Shown: one piece after another, positions 46,697 through 55,982 of the stretch | Position numbering within the stretch: the first letter of the stretch is position 1 | Layout of the letters: each line of letters starts with the position of its first letter | Source of the DNA: Adiantum capillus-veneris | Lineage: Eukaryota > Streptophyta > Polypodiopsida > Polypodiales > Pteridaceae | NCBI GenBank assembly: GCA_014529385.2 | Contig: CM043957.1 | Coordinates: 69,062,503-69,126,502, forward strand | DNA: 64,000 nt | Reading direction: 5' to 3' | Position numbers and translations under genes: made by a program | Notes under the pieces: model-generated | What the model saw: only the letters and a program-made list of their open reading frames with translations | The model's database searches: none | What the model was told of the DNA's origin: nothing

Positions 46697-48005
46697 CTAG
46701 TCAGACGTCTCATCGCGTCCAAGCGGCGTATCTGTCGGATTCTGCAAAAAAAGACAATAAGACAGCTTTCAGTAAGTATAAACATATAACGACATTTATA
46801 AAACAATACAAAAAATAGAAAAGAGTAAACCCTAATACTAACCATGCCGCCGCGAGAACTGAGAATGTCCATCAGGGCGTTTAAGCCCTTCGTGCCTGCG
46901 TACTCGCGCTCATACGGTGTGGGATCACGTCCTGTCATCGACCACTGTCAAAACATACAAAGATTTCATTATGTTAGAATTAAAAAACTCATAAACCCTA
47001 AACTATCGAACATAAAGAGCAATGCGAAAACACTTACAAAATCGGCCTCAAATGATGCCCATCCACCGCTCCCCAAGTGGTGCAAGCTCCCTGCCTCTAC
47101 TCGCGCTCTGGCTGCATCCTTTTGTTGCTTCCACTTGTCGGGATTCTCGCGCGCTGCTTTCTTCGCATTCTTCCAATCTTCTTTGGCCAGCCAATCTGGC
47201 CTGTTCCACCCATTCTTGATTGCTTTTTGCACTTCGGAACGCTTGTGTTTGTAGTATTCGCGCATCCGAATCTTCATCAGGTCTTCATTGAAGCGCTGAT
47301 CCTGTGTTGGAACGGGAAACTCATCAGAAGTATGCTGATGACTCTGTTTTTAAATCACTTAGTACTTCACTCCATTTGTTTAGTATGTAGTGTCTTAAAC
47401 AGCTGAGAGCAAAGACCACGCATGCGCGAGATCACCTTCTTGCCGTCATCATCCATGATGATGCCGCCGCTGAAGTCGATGGAGTAAGACAAGCCCTCTG
47501 GCCGGTGACGCGTGAACCTGGGTGTCCCGGCAGGGGTCTCTAGCGGCGTGTCGATGGGGGTACGGACGTCAGGTGTCTCCACCGGCGTCTGGGCCCCGAA
47601 GCGAGGAGTGTCGAGTGGGGTGGCTCCTGGCGGAGTAGGTAGAGGTGTGTAGCTTCTAGGAACAGTCAGCCGTGCAAAACCTGGCGTAGATGGCGATGCT
47701 GTGGCTGGTGTGGGGGCGGGCAAAGAAGGGGAGGGTAAAGAGCCTCGTCGAACACGAGGCGGTGTGGAGGCATCGGTGGCGGAATCCCCACAACAACCGC
47801 CACCGCCACCACTAGAGCGCCGGTGTCTAGACGAGTGTGAAGCTCGTCTCGTCGATGCCGAAGCTTCGGAGCGCGCCGAATGCTCCGAAAGAGACGGAGA
47901 TGCGGATGGAGTAGGAACGCGCGATGATGCGCCAGAGCGATGACGCTCCACGTACCACTGTCTCTGCTGCGGTGACAAAGAAGAAAGAAACTCCTCATCA
48001 TCCAT
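46697..48005 (-). CDS. CACTA accessory protein (Transposase_24 / Ptta-En-Spm type), four exons
   Basis: Proposed exons on the minus strand: 48005-47436, 47301-47038, 46944-46843 and 46741-46697. Introns are GT-AG and all junctions are phase 0; the first donor is the least certain. The protein starts MDDEEFLSSLSPQQRQWY, followed by a Ser/Pro/Thr-rich tract with TPxxTP repeats (residues about 25-150). Exon 2 reads VQKAIKNGWNRPDWLAKEDW and KWKQQKDAARARVEAGSLHH, then GSGGWASFEAD. This matches the plan of plant Transposase_24 proteins (W..N..NR..G..H..GS..F). Exon 3 (GRDPTPYEREYAGTKG) and a short last exon end at TAG 46697. Its family role is thought to be binding subterminal repeats and helping transposition. 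Confidence 0.75.
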
Positions 48006-48034
48006 ACCTGCATTAAACACACGAATATTTAAAC

Positions 48035-49477
48035 TTAATATTGAATGAATAGAGTAGACAATGACGCAAAGACCATTAAATACAATGACGTAATGACGCA
48101 TATAAATACAATGATGCAATGAATTGAGTGATAGAAGAGGCAAGTCGACATTAGAATGCCTCTGATCAAAGCATTCCGTCGTCCTGTGTGTCGGCTCATA
48201 TCCACCACCTCTATGCCAATCCACAATTGTTGTAGCTCTTCCAATAGTGGACGAAGATACACATCCATATTCCCCACTTTATATCGCCCTGGCACAATCA
48301 AGCTTAGCCATAGGTGCCCCTTCTTCGTAGTCAACCACGGGGGAATGTTGTAGTTGACGATGACAACGGGCCATACACTGTAAGATGTTGATCTTTGACC
48401 AAATGGATTTACGCCATCCATAGCCAGGCCTAAGCGTAAATTTCGAGCTTCCCTGGCAAAATCCGACCATGTTCCATCTATATGTTTCCAGGCTGCGCAA
48501 TCTGCAGGAATTCGTAGCACAACATCCGAAGATTTATTCTCCTCATGCCATGATGCTAGGGCGGCCATGGACTTACATTCGAAGAAATGCTTGATGCGAG
48601 GAAGCAGAGGAAAATGTCACAAAACCTTTTGTGGAATTTTTGTCCCGTGGATATCTACTCGATATCTTTCGGAATCACATTTCGGACACTTCTCCATGTC
48701 TATGTATTCCCCTCTGAAAAGAATGCAGTCATTAGGACAAGCGTGGATAGAATTGTAATCCATCCCCAAGTTTCGCAAAATCTTTCTTGCTTCATCTCGG
48801 GAATCTGGCATCACATTGTCAGCTGGTAGTATGTGCTCTTTAAGCAATCTACACAACATAAAAATACGATACAGTCGTGTAAAAATCTATCAGATCATTA
48901 TACATTTAGAGTTTTATTAAAGTAAACTAATTGTAATAGATCACCTGAAAAGCGCTGTGACGCTAGTGTCACTCCATCCAAACTTTGCCTGCATGTTGAG
49001 AAGAACCAGGAGTGATTTCAATCTAGACATACATGCTCCATTATACAATGGCGTATCGGCTTCACTTTTCATATCATCATAGATAAGCCTTTCTGAATCC
49101 ATGATCGTCTCGATCATTTCATCAATCTCGGGCTCAAACATTGCCTCGTTGGGAATGTGCTCTGCATGATCATCCCCCGAGCTGTCAGAGGCTACATCTT
49201 GTGGCCTCACATATGCTGCTTGACCAAAGCGCCTGCGAACACGTCTATTGGGTTGCAAGATTGCTGCTTGTTGGCCAGCGTCAGAGTCAGACGAGTTATA
49301 ATTGGCAACAACTCGATCTATAATAGATGGATCGAACTCGCCAAATTCGCGAACGTGCTGCAAAGAAACACGTCTTGTCCGTCGCACAGCATGCTTGCAT
49401 TGATTACAAGGACATAAGACCCTCGTTGAGAGATAGGTGTTTCGGTTGGACGGTCCCACATCCTCGTCACTACTCAT
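48035..49477 (-). pseudogene. CACTA transposase (Transposase_21 type), truncated and with a nonsense codon
   Basis: Exon 1 49477-48945 starts MSSDEDVGPSNRNTYL and has an LCPCNQCKHAVRR word, a remnant of the N-terminal Transpos_assoc Cys region. After a GT-AG intron (48944-48849) exon 2 begins LLKEHILPADNVMPDS and has MDYNSIHACPNDCILFRGEY, the hallmark of En/Spm transposases, then CPKCDSERYRV. At 48617-48619 TGA stands where Trp (KVLW) is usual. The same frame then continues through HFPLLPRIKHFF, LGLAMDGVNPF (probable first catalytic Asp) and SVWPVVIVNYNIPPWL to EELQQLW and a diverged tail. The C-terminal half with the remaining catalytic residues and DUF4218 is missing. It would cut at the CACTA ends; this copy should be inactive. 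Confidence 0.88.
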
Positions 49478-49539
49478 AATGAGGATAAAAATCTTATAAC
49501 CTGGACAACAAATTTAATATTCTATTGGCATTCTTCGTC

Positions 49540-49543
<4 letters not shown>

Positions 49544-49593
<50 letters not shown>
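49544..49593. repeat. (CT)n microsatellite upstream of the CACTA transposase gene
   Basis: About 25 CT units. Just beyond, at 49612-49743, a plus-strand frame of 43 codons starts at ATG; it has no recognised domain. CTAAACCCTAAACC (about 49847-49860) is a telobox-like word. Confidence 0.9.
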
Positions 49594-49595
<2 letters not shown>

Positions 49596-49904
49596 ACCTC
49601 ACATTCTCTAGTCATGTCCAATCCCCGCACACCTCGGTCTCGAGGTGCACGGAGATCAGAACCACCGGGTTATAATCTCGTCTTTATTGGTCAATACCTA
49701 TATTTGTGGGTACAAGAAATCTACACACCCACGTCTACATGATACTGCATGTAGTGGACAAAACCCCTTTGCCTCTTCTCTAGCTGTAGCACTTCACAGC
49801 ATCTTAACATCTTTTCACAGTAGATCTTTTCACTGTTCGTCTAACTCTAAACCCTAAACCGTAAGTAATTCTTGCGTGGACTCGATCTAACGTAAATAAG
49901 CGTA

Positions 49905-50027
49905 AATCTAAATAAACGTAAATCTAACTAAAAATAAACCTAAATCTAATTTAACGTAAGTTTACATCTAACCTAATCTTTAACGTCTTTTGGGATAGTT
50001 TCCTACGACGTTAAAACTCTCTTCTTC

Positions 50028-50072
<45 letters not shown>

Positions 50073-50765
50073 CCTAAATAAACCTAAGTCTAATCTAATA
50101 TAACATAAATCTAAATCTAACGTAAATTATGTTATATTAAAAACAAAGAACTAAACTAACAGGGATTATAAGAACCTTAAAACTGATTTAACACATAATT
50201 TTTCACATAACTTGGCAAGAGTTGGCATTCTCATCACTAAAGATGTGAGAGTTAACTTCTGGCGGTGACGCTGCCTCATCTCCATCCACATCTGACGACA
50301 GCAATTGGCCCTTTAGACCGTTCTTGCTCTTGTTACTAACTTTGAAGTTGTTGTTGAATGACTAGAGGTTGTCTAGATGGTCATTGTGTTAGGGATGTAG
50401 TGACTCTTGCCGCCTTGAAGATCCACCTTCTTCCCTATCTTCTGAAGACATTTCACCAGTACTTTTGGATCGACGGAGCCCACCATGAGTGAAGGCAGCA
50501 ATACCCTATATTCCATTGAGGGCTTTCTTCACCCGCTTCATGCAGGCATCGCAGTCTATGGAGACCTAAATCTAATCTAATATAACGTAAATCTAAATCT
50601 AGCGTAAATAAACGTAAATCTAGTTAAAAATAAATCTAAATCTAATCTAATTTAACTTAAATAAACCTAAATCTAATTTAACGTAAGTCTACATCTAACC
50701 TCATCTTTAACGTCTTTTAGGATAGTTTCCTACGACGTTATAACTCTCTTCTTCTTGTGTGTGTG
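49905..50765. repeat. Duplicated AT-rich CTAAAT-type filler inside the CACTA element
   Basis: About 150 bp ending TTAACGTCTTTTGGGATAG, TTTCCTACGACGTTA and CTCTCTTCTTCTTGTGTGTG occurs at 49905-50050 and 50605-50765. Each copy has runs of CCTAAATCTAATxTAACGTA. The captured HIPP piece lies between the two copies. A (GT)n tract is at 50033-50069. Confidence 0.85.
50203..50565 (-). pseudogene. Captured HIPP-type (heavy-metal-associated isoprenylated protein) gene fragment
   Basis: On the minus strand from 50565 the frame reads SIDCDACMKRVKKALNGI, the start of an HMA domain with its CxxC metal site, then a stop. After a frame change it reads SVDPKVLVKCLQKIGKKVDL, the second half of an HMA fold. 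The middle strand is deleted. Near the 3' end the frame reads HIFSDENANSCQVM then TGA (50203): CQVM is a CaaX isoprenylation box, and FSDENxNxC is the usual HIPP C-terminus. HIPPs bind metals through the HMA fold and attach to membranes through the lipid. This copy carries at least two stops and frame changes. It sits inside the CACTA element between two filler repeats, in the same strand as the transposase. Confidence 0.8.
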
Positions 50766-50769
50766 CGCG

Positions 50770-51182
50770 TGTGTGGATGTGTGTGCCAATAAAAAGAGAT
50801 AAATGGTATAACCTTTCTATCACCCATGCCAAGTATGATAGATTGATTATGCCATTTCCCTCTTGAATAATAGGTCTTGAGTTCAACTCCTCGTCGGCTA
50901 GATCTTTAGGTCTTTTAATTTTAATTAGTTTCCTATGACGTTAAATTAGTTTCTCTCTCTTTCTCTCTCAATGTGTGCGCATTTTTTTGGATCGTATGCA
51001 TGTTTTCTCTCTCTTTTCCTCTCTCAATGTGTGCGTTTTTTGTTTATGCATGTTCTCTCTCTCTTTTCCTCTCTCAATGCGTGCGTTTTTTGTTTATGCA
51101 TGCTCTCTCTCTCTCTTTTCCTCTCTCAATGTGTGTGTGCATTCTTTGTTTATGTATGTGTGTGTGCGTTTTTGTTTATGTT

Positions 51183-51224
<42 letters not shown>

Positions 51225-51340
51225 AACACTATGTGTGTGTGTATGTGTGGGTGTGAGAGAGAGAGAGAGGGAGAGAGAAAGAGGGGAAGGGAACATGAGA
51301 ATGAGGAGAGGGAAGGAGCATACCTGGCTCTCCTTCCTCT

Positions 51341-51371
<31 letters not shown>

Positions 51372-51377
51372 GAGAAG

Positions 51378-51419
<42 letters not shown>

Positions 51420-51480
51420 CGTTACCTGCTCCGTGCTTGAGGGCGCCGAAAAACTCAGATCTGAGATCTGAGTTTTTGGG
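50770..51480. repeat. CT/GT/GA microsatellite-rich filler of the CACTA element
   Basis: Three near-copies (about 51000, 51050 and 51110) of TCTCTCTTTTCCTCTCTCAATGTG-like sequence with GCGTTTTTTGTTTATGCATG, a CT tract (51187-51220), a GT tract (51345-51370) and a GA tract (51380-51413). Overlapping frames of 93-166 codons in all three plus-strand frames are artefacts. Confidence 0.85.
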
Positions 51481-51509
51481 CGTGCTCGGTTATTTTTTTA
51501 GCCCAGCCG

Positions 51510-51610
51510 ACGTCGCTATGAGCGTCGCAAATTTACAAAGAAATTTGCGACGCTCATAGCGACGCCGGGAAATTTTTTTTTAAGCGTCATTGTGTGAGCG
51601 TCGCTAATAT
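51510..51610. repeat. CACTA right subterminal repeats
   Basis: GACGTCGCTATGAGCGTCGC and its reverse complement (TTTGCGACGCTCATAGCGAC) form a hairpin. Same motif as the left end. Confidence 0.9.
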
Positions 51611-51628
51611 GAATAGCCTCTTGTAGTG

Positions 51629-54208
51629 AGATTTGCATTTTCGCAGGATGGTTCAGTTAGAGCGACACGAAAGTTGCAGCTTGTACACAGTGATGTATGT
51701 GGTTCTATGAGGACGCCATCTATAGGAAACAGCCTTTATTTTGTGACCTTCATTGATGACTTTTCGAGGTTTTGTTGGGTGTATCCACTCAAAGCAAAGT
51801 CAGATGTGTTTGCAGTTTTTCAACATTATGTCGCTATGGTTGAAAATGAAACAGGTTGCAAAGTACAGACTCTTCGTACCGATCGAGGAGGTGAATACAT
51901 GTCAGGTGCATTTAAGGATTTTTTGGGAAAGAAAGGCATTAAACACCAATGCACTATGCCATACACACCACAACAGAATGGTGTTGCAGAAAGGAAGAAC
52001 AGGTCTTTAATGGAGACGGCTAGATGTATGCTCAAGGCTAAGAGTTTGCCTCATAAGCTATGGATGAAGGCAGTTGCTTGTGCAGCACATGTTTTGAACA
52101 GGTGTCCTACTCGTGCCTTGAAGACCATTACTTCATATGAAGCTTGGTATGACAGAAAACCTTCAGTCAGTTATCTTCGTGTTTTTGGTTGTCTTGCTTA
52201 TGCTCACATCCCTCAGCAGTCACGTGGGAAGCTTGATGATAAGGCAATCGAATGTATATTTGTGGGGTACAGTAGTGGAAGTAAAGGTTATAGACTTTAC
52301 AATCCTGCTACAAACAAGATTTTTGAAAGTCGTGATGTAATTTTTGCAGAAACTACTGCTCAACCTATGGTTGCTTTTGATGTACCTCATATGCAGACAC
52401 ATGATGTATTTGAAGGTTTGCTTCCTTCTTTTGTGGAGAATCAAGAATCACAACAGGTTGATAATCTTGATCAATCTTTTGATCAGCATGTGACACCTCA
52501 TGATGTAGAGGAAATTGTGCGTGAAGAGCAAGAAGTTCTCAGGGAAGAAAGAACCTTGCCTAAATGGGTTCAGAAAACTTTGCAGGATAGCAAGTTGGAT
52601 GCACCGTTGCCACGAAAAACATGTGCTCGTACTACTTTTGGTAGAGAGCAAGTAGATTTGGCTTGCTTTAGTACTCTTTGTGATGCAGATGATCCTGATT
52701 CATTTGAACAAGCTTTAGAGTGTGTTCAGTGGAAAGATGCTATGCAGCAAGATCTAGTGGACTTGCCTACAGGTAAAAAGCCTATTGGTACAAAGTGGGT
52801 TTTTAAGGTAAAAAGGAAACAAGATGGTACTGTTGACAGGTACAAAGCAAGGCTTGTGGCAAAAGGCTATGCGCAACAGAAAGGCATAGATTATGATGAA
52901 ACCTTTGCTCCTACTTCTCGTGCGTCTACAGTTAGATCACTAGTTGCAATTGCTGCTCATCATGGTTGGAAAGTGCATCAGTTGGATATCAAAACTGCTT
53001 TTTTGAATGGTGATTTGCAGGAAGAAGTTTATGTAAGTCAACCAAGTGGTTTTGTTGTAAAAGGTCAAGAGCAAAAGGTATGTAGATTGCATAAAGCTTT
53101 GTATGGTCTCAAACAGGCTCCAAGAGCATGGTATGAGAAGATACATACTTATTTGATTGGCCAGGGATTTCAAAATAGTCCAACAGAAAGTACTTTGTAT
53201 GTCAAAAAGAGAGATGGAGTTCTCATTATGCTAACACTTTATGTGGATGATATGCTTCTTACAAGTAATACTGCAGATGAAATTGAAGCGTTTAGGGATG
53301 CTTTGAGAAAAACCTTTGACATGTCTGCTCTTGGTTTGCTACATTATTACTTGGGTATTCAGTTTGTGCAATCAGAGGATGGCATATACATGTTGCAGGC
53401 AAAATATTTGCATAAAATTTTGGACAAGTTTGGTATGCAAAATTGTAAACCAATCTCTACACCCGTAGAAACTGGATCAAAGTTGAGCATGCACGATGCT
53501 GGAGAACCTTTTGATGTACATACTTATGCAACAGCGGTTGGTTGCTTGATATATTTGGCAGGCAACACTCGTCCAGACATTCAATTTGGGGTTTCACAAG
53601 CAAGCAAATTTATGCACAGCCCACGTATGCATCATTGGCAGGCTGTGAAGCGCATACTTCGTTACCTTTCGGGTACCCCTAATCTTGCCATGTTCTTTCC
53701 AAGGGGGGATATGTATGGAAAGCATAGTTCTATGCAGCTTCTTGGTTACAGCAATTCAGATTGGGCTGGTGATTTTGACACACGACATTCCACAAGTGGC
53801 AATTGTTTTTTCTTGGGAAATGCATGTATATCTTGGCTAAGCAAGAAGCAACCCACAGTGGCTACATCAACTTGTGAAGCTGAGTACAGGGCAGCTTTCA
53901 CGGCAACAGTTGATTGTGTATGGATACGCAGGTTATTGGCAGCTCTTTGTGAGTGTCAACAGGCACCCACTACCATTTTCACTGACAATCAGAGTGCTAT
54001 GGCAGTTGCAAGGAATCCAGTATTTCATGCAAGAACAAAGCACATAGAGGTTCATTACCACTATGTCAGGGAAAGGCTACATGCAGGGGAGATCACAGTA
54101 ACTTACTGTCCTACACACGATAACATTGCAGATCTATTTACGAAGGCGTTATCACGAGAAAAGTTTGAAGCTTTCCGAAAATCTTTGGGCTTACTCTCAT
54201 ACACATGA
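51629..54208 (+). pseudogene. Copia integrase, reverse transcriptase and RNase H (3' part of polyprotein)
   Basis: About 858 codons open to TGA 54208, in the frame that continues the 5' part once the CACTA element and one AGA copy are removed. The integrase core has VHSDVCGSM (Asp), LRTDRGGEY (Asp) and QQNGVAERKNR (Glu), a complete DDE triad, followed by the copia GKLDDKAIECIFVGY region. RT motifs are GYAQQKGIDYDETFAP, LDIKTAFLNGDLQEEVY and YVDDMLL (near residue 540). RNase H has STCEAEYRA, FTDNQSAMA and HTRTKHIE-like words, ending NIADLFTKAL. All catalytic residues I could check are present, so this half was intact when interrupted. It is classed as a pseudogene only because it has no start of its own. 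Confidence 0.95.
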
Positions 54209-54255
54209 TGATCTGCTACCTTGTACGGATTCACACTATCACTACAGGGGGGATT

Positions 54256-54534
54256 TGTAGACATGTAGTAGTGTTAGTGTGTATACGCGCTTCACCAGGG
54301 GCACTTTTCTCCCACTAGGTTTTTCCCCCTGGACATCTGGTGTGAAAGGACACCTTATCTCTTAGGGTCTCATATAAGCTTTGTAGCTCTGAGTTTGTAT
54401 ATACTCTATTATTCTAATACAGAGAGATAGACTACAGAGATCTCGTACGCAAGCTCTGTGTCTTCTCCTTCTCCATCTTCTTCCTACTCTGAGTTGTTGT
54501 CTTCCTTTTGTTTCTTGTTTCATCATCTTCAACA
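54256..54534 (+). repeat. 3' LTR of the copia element (279 bp)
   Basis: Same ends and length as the 5' LTR, preceded by AGGGGGGATT and followed by AAGAC. Confidence 0.95.
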
Positions 54535-54540
54535 AAGACA

Positions 54541-54915
54541 ATGCTGATATGTAAATCTCTAGATGCTTGCTTCTATGACAAGCTGCTTGATAGAGGGTGG
54601 TATGTTAAAGAGGTGGACCGCATACATTGCGAGGTTGCACTTGACACTTTGGTGACCAAGTACATGATCAAGACACAATCCCTTCTCATCTCCTTCTGGT
54701 ACCAGCACTCTCAAATTGTTGTAGGCTACTCTAAGTTTATTCCTATTGATCAAGAGTCAGCAAGCCTGGAGAACAATGGTGTCATAGATGTGGAGGTATT
54801 CGACAAAGATCTCAACCTTGTGAAAGTGGTCACAATAAGAGAGCAATGCAACTTTCTGCAACTTCGGCACGACATCGTGGACGAGTTTGCGGAGAACGAG
54901 CCCTCACTGTTCTAG
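54541..54915 (+). other. Unidentified open frame beside the copia insertion
   Basis: 125 codons from ATG 54541 to TAG 54915: MLICKSLDACFYDKLLDRGW to DIVDEFAENEPSLF, with balanced protein-like composition. The frame is open upstream across the insertion site into 43729-43832, so copia may have landed in an exon. No family is recognised; it could be a gene fragment or a chance frame. Confidence 0.4.
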
Positions 54916-55196
54916 TTCTTAATTGGTGGACGCAAAGTAATGCAATGATGGGAAAAAGAGTTTGTCTGTAGAGAACTAACTGGCCGAGTTCATATCGTGC
55001 CAATGTAACTTGAATGAATCTATATTCATGACTTCTATTCCAACGTTTCTTGCAATTTGGTTATGAGATGATTCCCACAATTTGGTTATATCTTTATTTC
55101 AATTGTAAGATGAGGTCTGTCTCACTACGTATGTCCCTTTGTTAGCTGGTAGTGTGATAATTGTATATTTTGAACAACATATACAGAGTTTAATGT

Positions 55197-55200
<4 letters not shown>

Positions 55201-55274
<74 letters not shown>
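55201..55274. repeat. (CT)n microsatellite
   Basis: About 37 CT units. Confidence 0.97.
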
Positions 55275-55276
<2 letters not shown>

Positions 55277-55283
55277 AATCATA

Positions 55284-55607
55284 TTAATCTAGATAGCTAG
55301 CATTTCGGAGAGGATTTGTAAGTACAAATTCTGAAACAGTCAATGGGTTGAAATACAAATTCTGGAGATAAGGGATAAAAATGTCCTTTAGATAAAAGTC
55401 ATGCTCATGACCTTCAAATGAAGGTGGGGAGAGAGTGGTGCTCGGTGGATTTAGCAAGCCCTTATGGGGTGTGTCATCTATCAACAAAGTGTTGATAACA
55501 TCATGTGGGACATGGATTTGGAAAAAAGGTTTATAGAATAGCAATACATTTGGTTTGGTAGGTCGCCTCAAGGTAAACACACTCCTTCTACGAATATAAA
55601 AAATCAA
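55284..55607 (-). pseudogene. FCP1/NIF-like (HAD phosphatase) C-terminal fragment
   Basis: The frame reads INTLLIDDTPHKGLLNPP, then a stretch with SFEGHEHDFYLKDIFIPYLQ and SEFVLTNP, ending at a stop. Plant proteins with an FCP1 homology (NLI-interacting factor) domain carry the same order: NTLLIDDTPYK, NPxxxxxFPxS, LxxxLLPYLE and FVExNPF. The family dephosphorylates proteins such as the RNA polymerase II tail. The catalytic DxDxT motif lies further N-terminal and is not seen here, so this is a last-exon piece. A LINE-like fragment lies immediately upstream on the same strand and may have separated it from the rest. Confidence 0.6.
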
Positions 55608-55664
55608 ATTGCGAACGTTCGATTCCCACTACGTTGCAAACCATATTTACAAGGGGATTGAGGT

Positions 55665-55982
55665 TTATCTGCAAGCGTGCTTGCATCTGACAGAGGTTCT
55701 TTTGCCTAAGCCTCTTGCTTTAGCCTTATCTCCGGTTGGTATAAATCCAAAAAGCACTTTCCATAGAAAAACGTTGTCCCTCTCTTTGCATTTGGCCTTC
55801 CAAATGTTTTCAACTACTTGGCTCCATTTGCTCACAGCCCATGTTTTGGACCAGATACTATTGAGGTGTTCAACCCAATCCTCTATAGACCAAAGATTCT
55901 CATAAACTATTTTAGTCTTGGGCGAAATAAAAAACCTTTCTACAGGCCACTCCAAGCTTTCCAATCCAATGGTGTGGGGCAA
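55665..55982 (-). pseudogene. Plant LINE fragment (zf-RVT region)
   Basis: The frame ends ENIWKAKCKERDNVFLWKVL, FGFIPTGDKAKARGL and VRCKHAC. Plant non-LTR retrotransposons end with a zf-RVT domain of this form (IWK.K.P..V..FLW....... PT.....RG....C..C). RT itself is not recognised. Possible continuation upstream on the minus strand (to about 56310) is too decayed to call. Confidence 0.5.

Larger units (their letters stand above)
46080..51628 (-). mobile_element. CACTA (En/Spm-type) DNA transposon, 5549 bp
   Basis: Terminal inverted repeats CACTACAAGAGG (46080-46091) and CCTCTTGTAGTG (51617-51628), with a 3-bp target duplication AGA on both sides (46077-46079 and 51629-51631). Subterminal GCGACGCT repeats lie at both ends. 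Two transposon genes lie on the minus strand (about 48.1-49.5 and 46.7-48.0 kb). The right third is non-autonomous filler: microsatellites, a 150-bp duplication and a captured HIPP gene piece. Transposase is interrupted by a stop and lacks its C-terminal half, so the element could move only with outside help. Insertion into the copia pol frame makes it younger than that copy. Confidence 0.96.
43833..54534 (+). mobile_element. Ty1/copia retrotransposon, interrupted by a CACTA element
   Basis: 279-bp LTRs at 43833-44111 and 54256-54534, target duplications AAGAC at 43828-43832 and 54535-54539, primer site TGGTATCAGAGC (44114-44125, tRNA-iMet) and purine tract AGGGGGGAT (54246-54254). Without the CACTA insertion (46080-51628 plus one 3-bp duplication) it is about 5.15 kb. 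Gag, protease, integrase, RT and RNase H lie in one frame in copia order (integrase before RT). The LTRs differ at five of 279 positions (my count, about 98%), so insertion is fairly recent. Two nonsense codons in gag and the CACTA insertion disable it. Confidence 0.96.

Noticed and set aside
49847-49860. CTAAACCCTAAACC as interstitial telomere repeat
   Set aside because: Only two imperfect units; better described as a telobox-like word or part of the CTAAAT filler.
50971-51559. Three overlapping plus-strand frames of 93-166 codons inside the CACTA element
   Set aside because: They follow CT, GT and GA microsatellites in all three frames.
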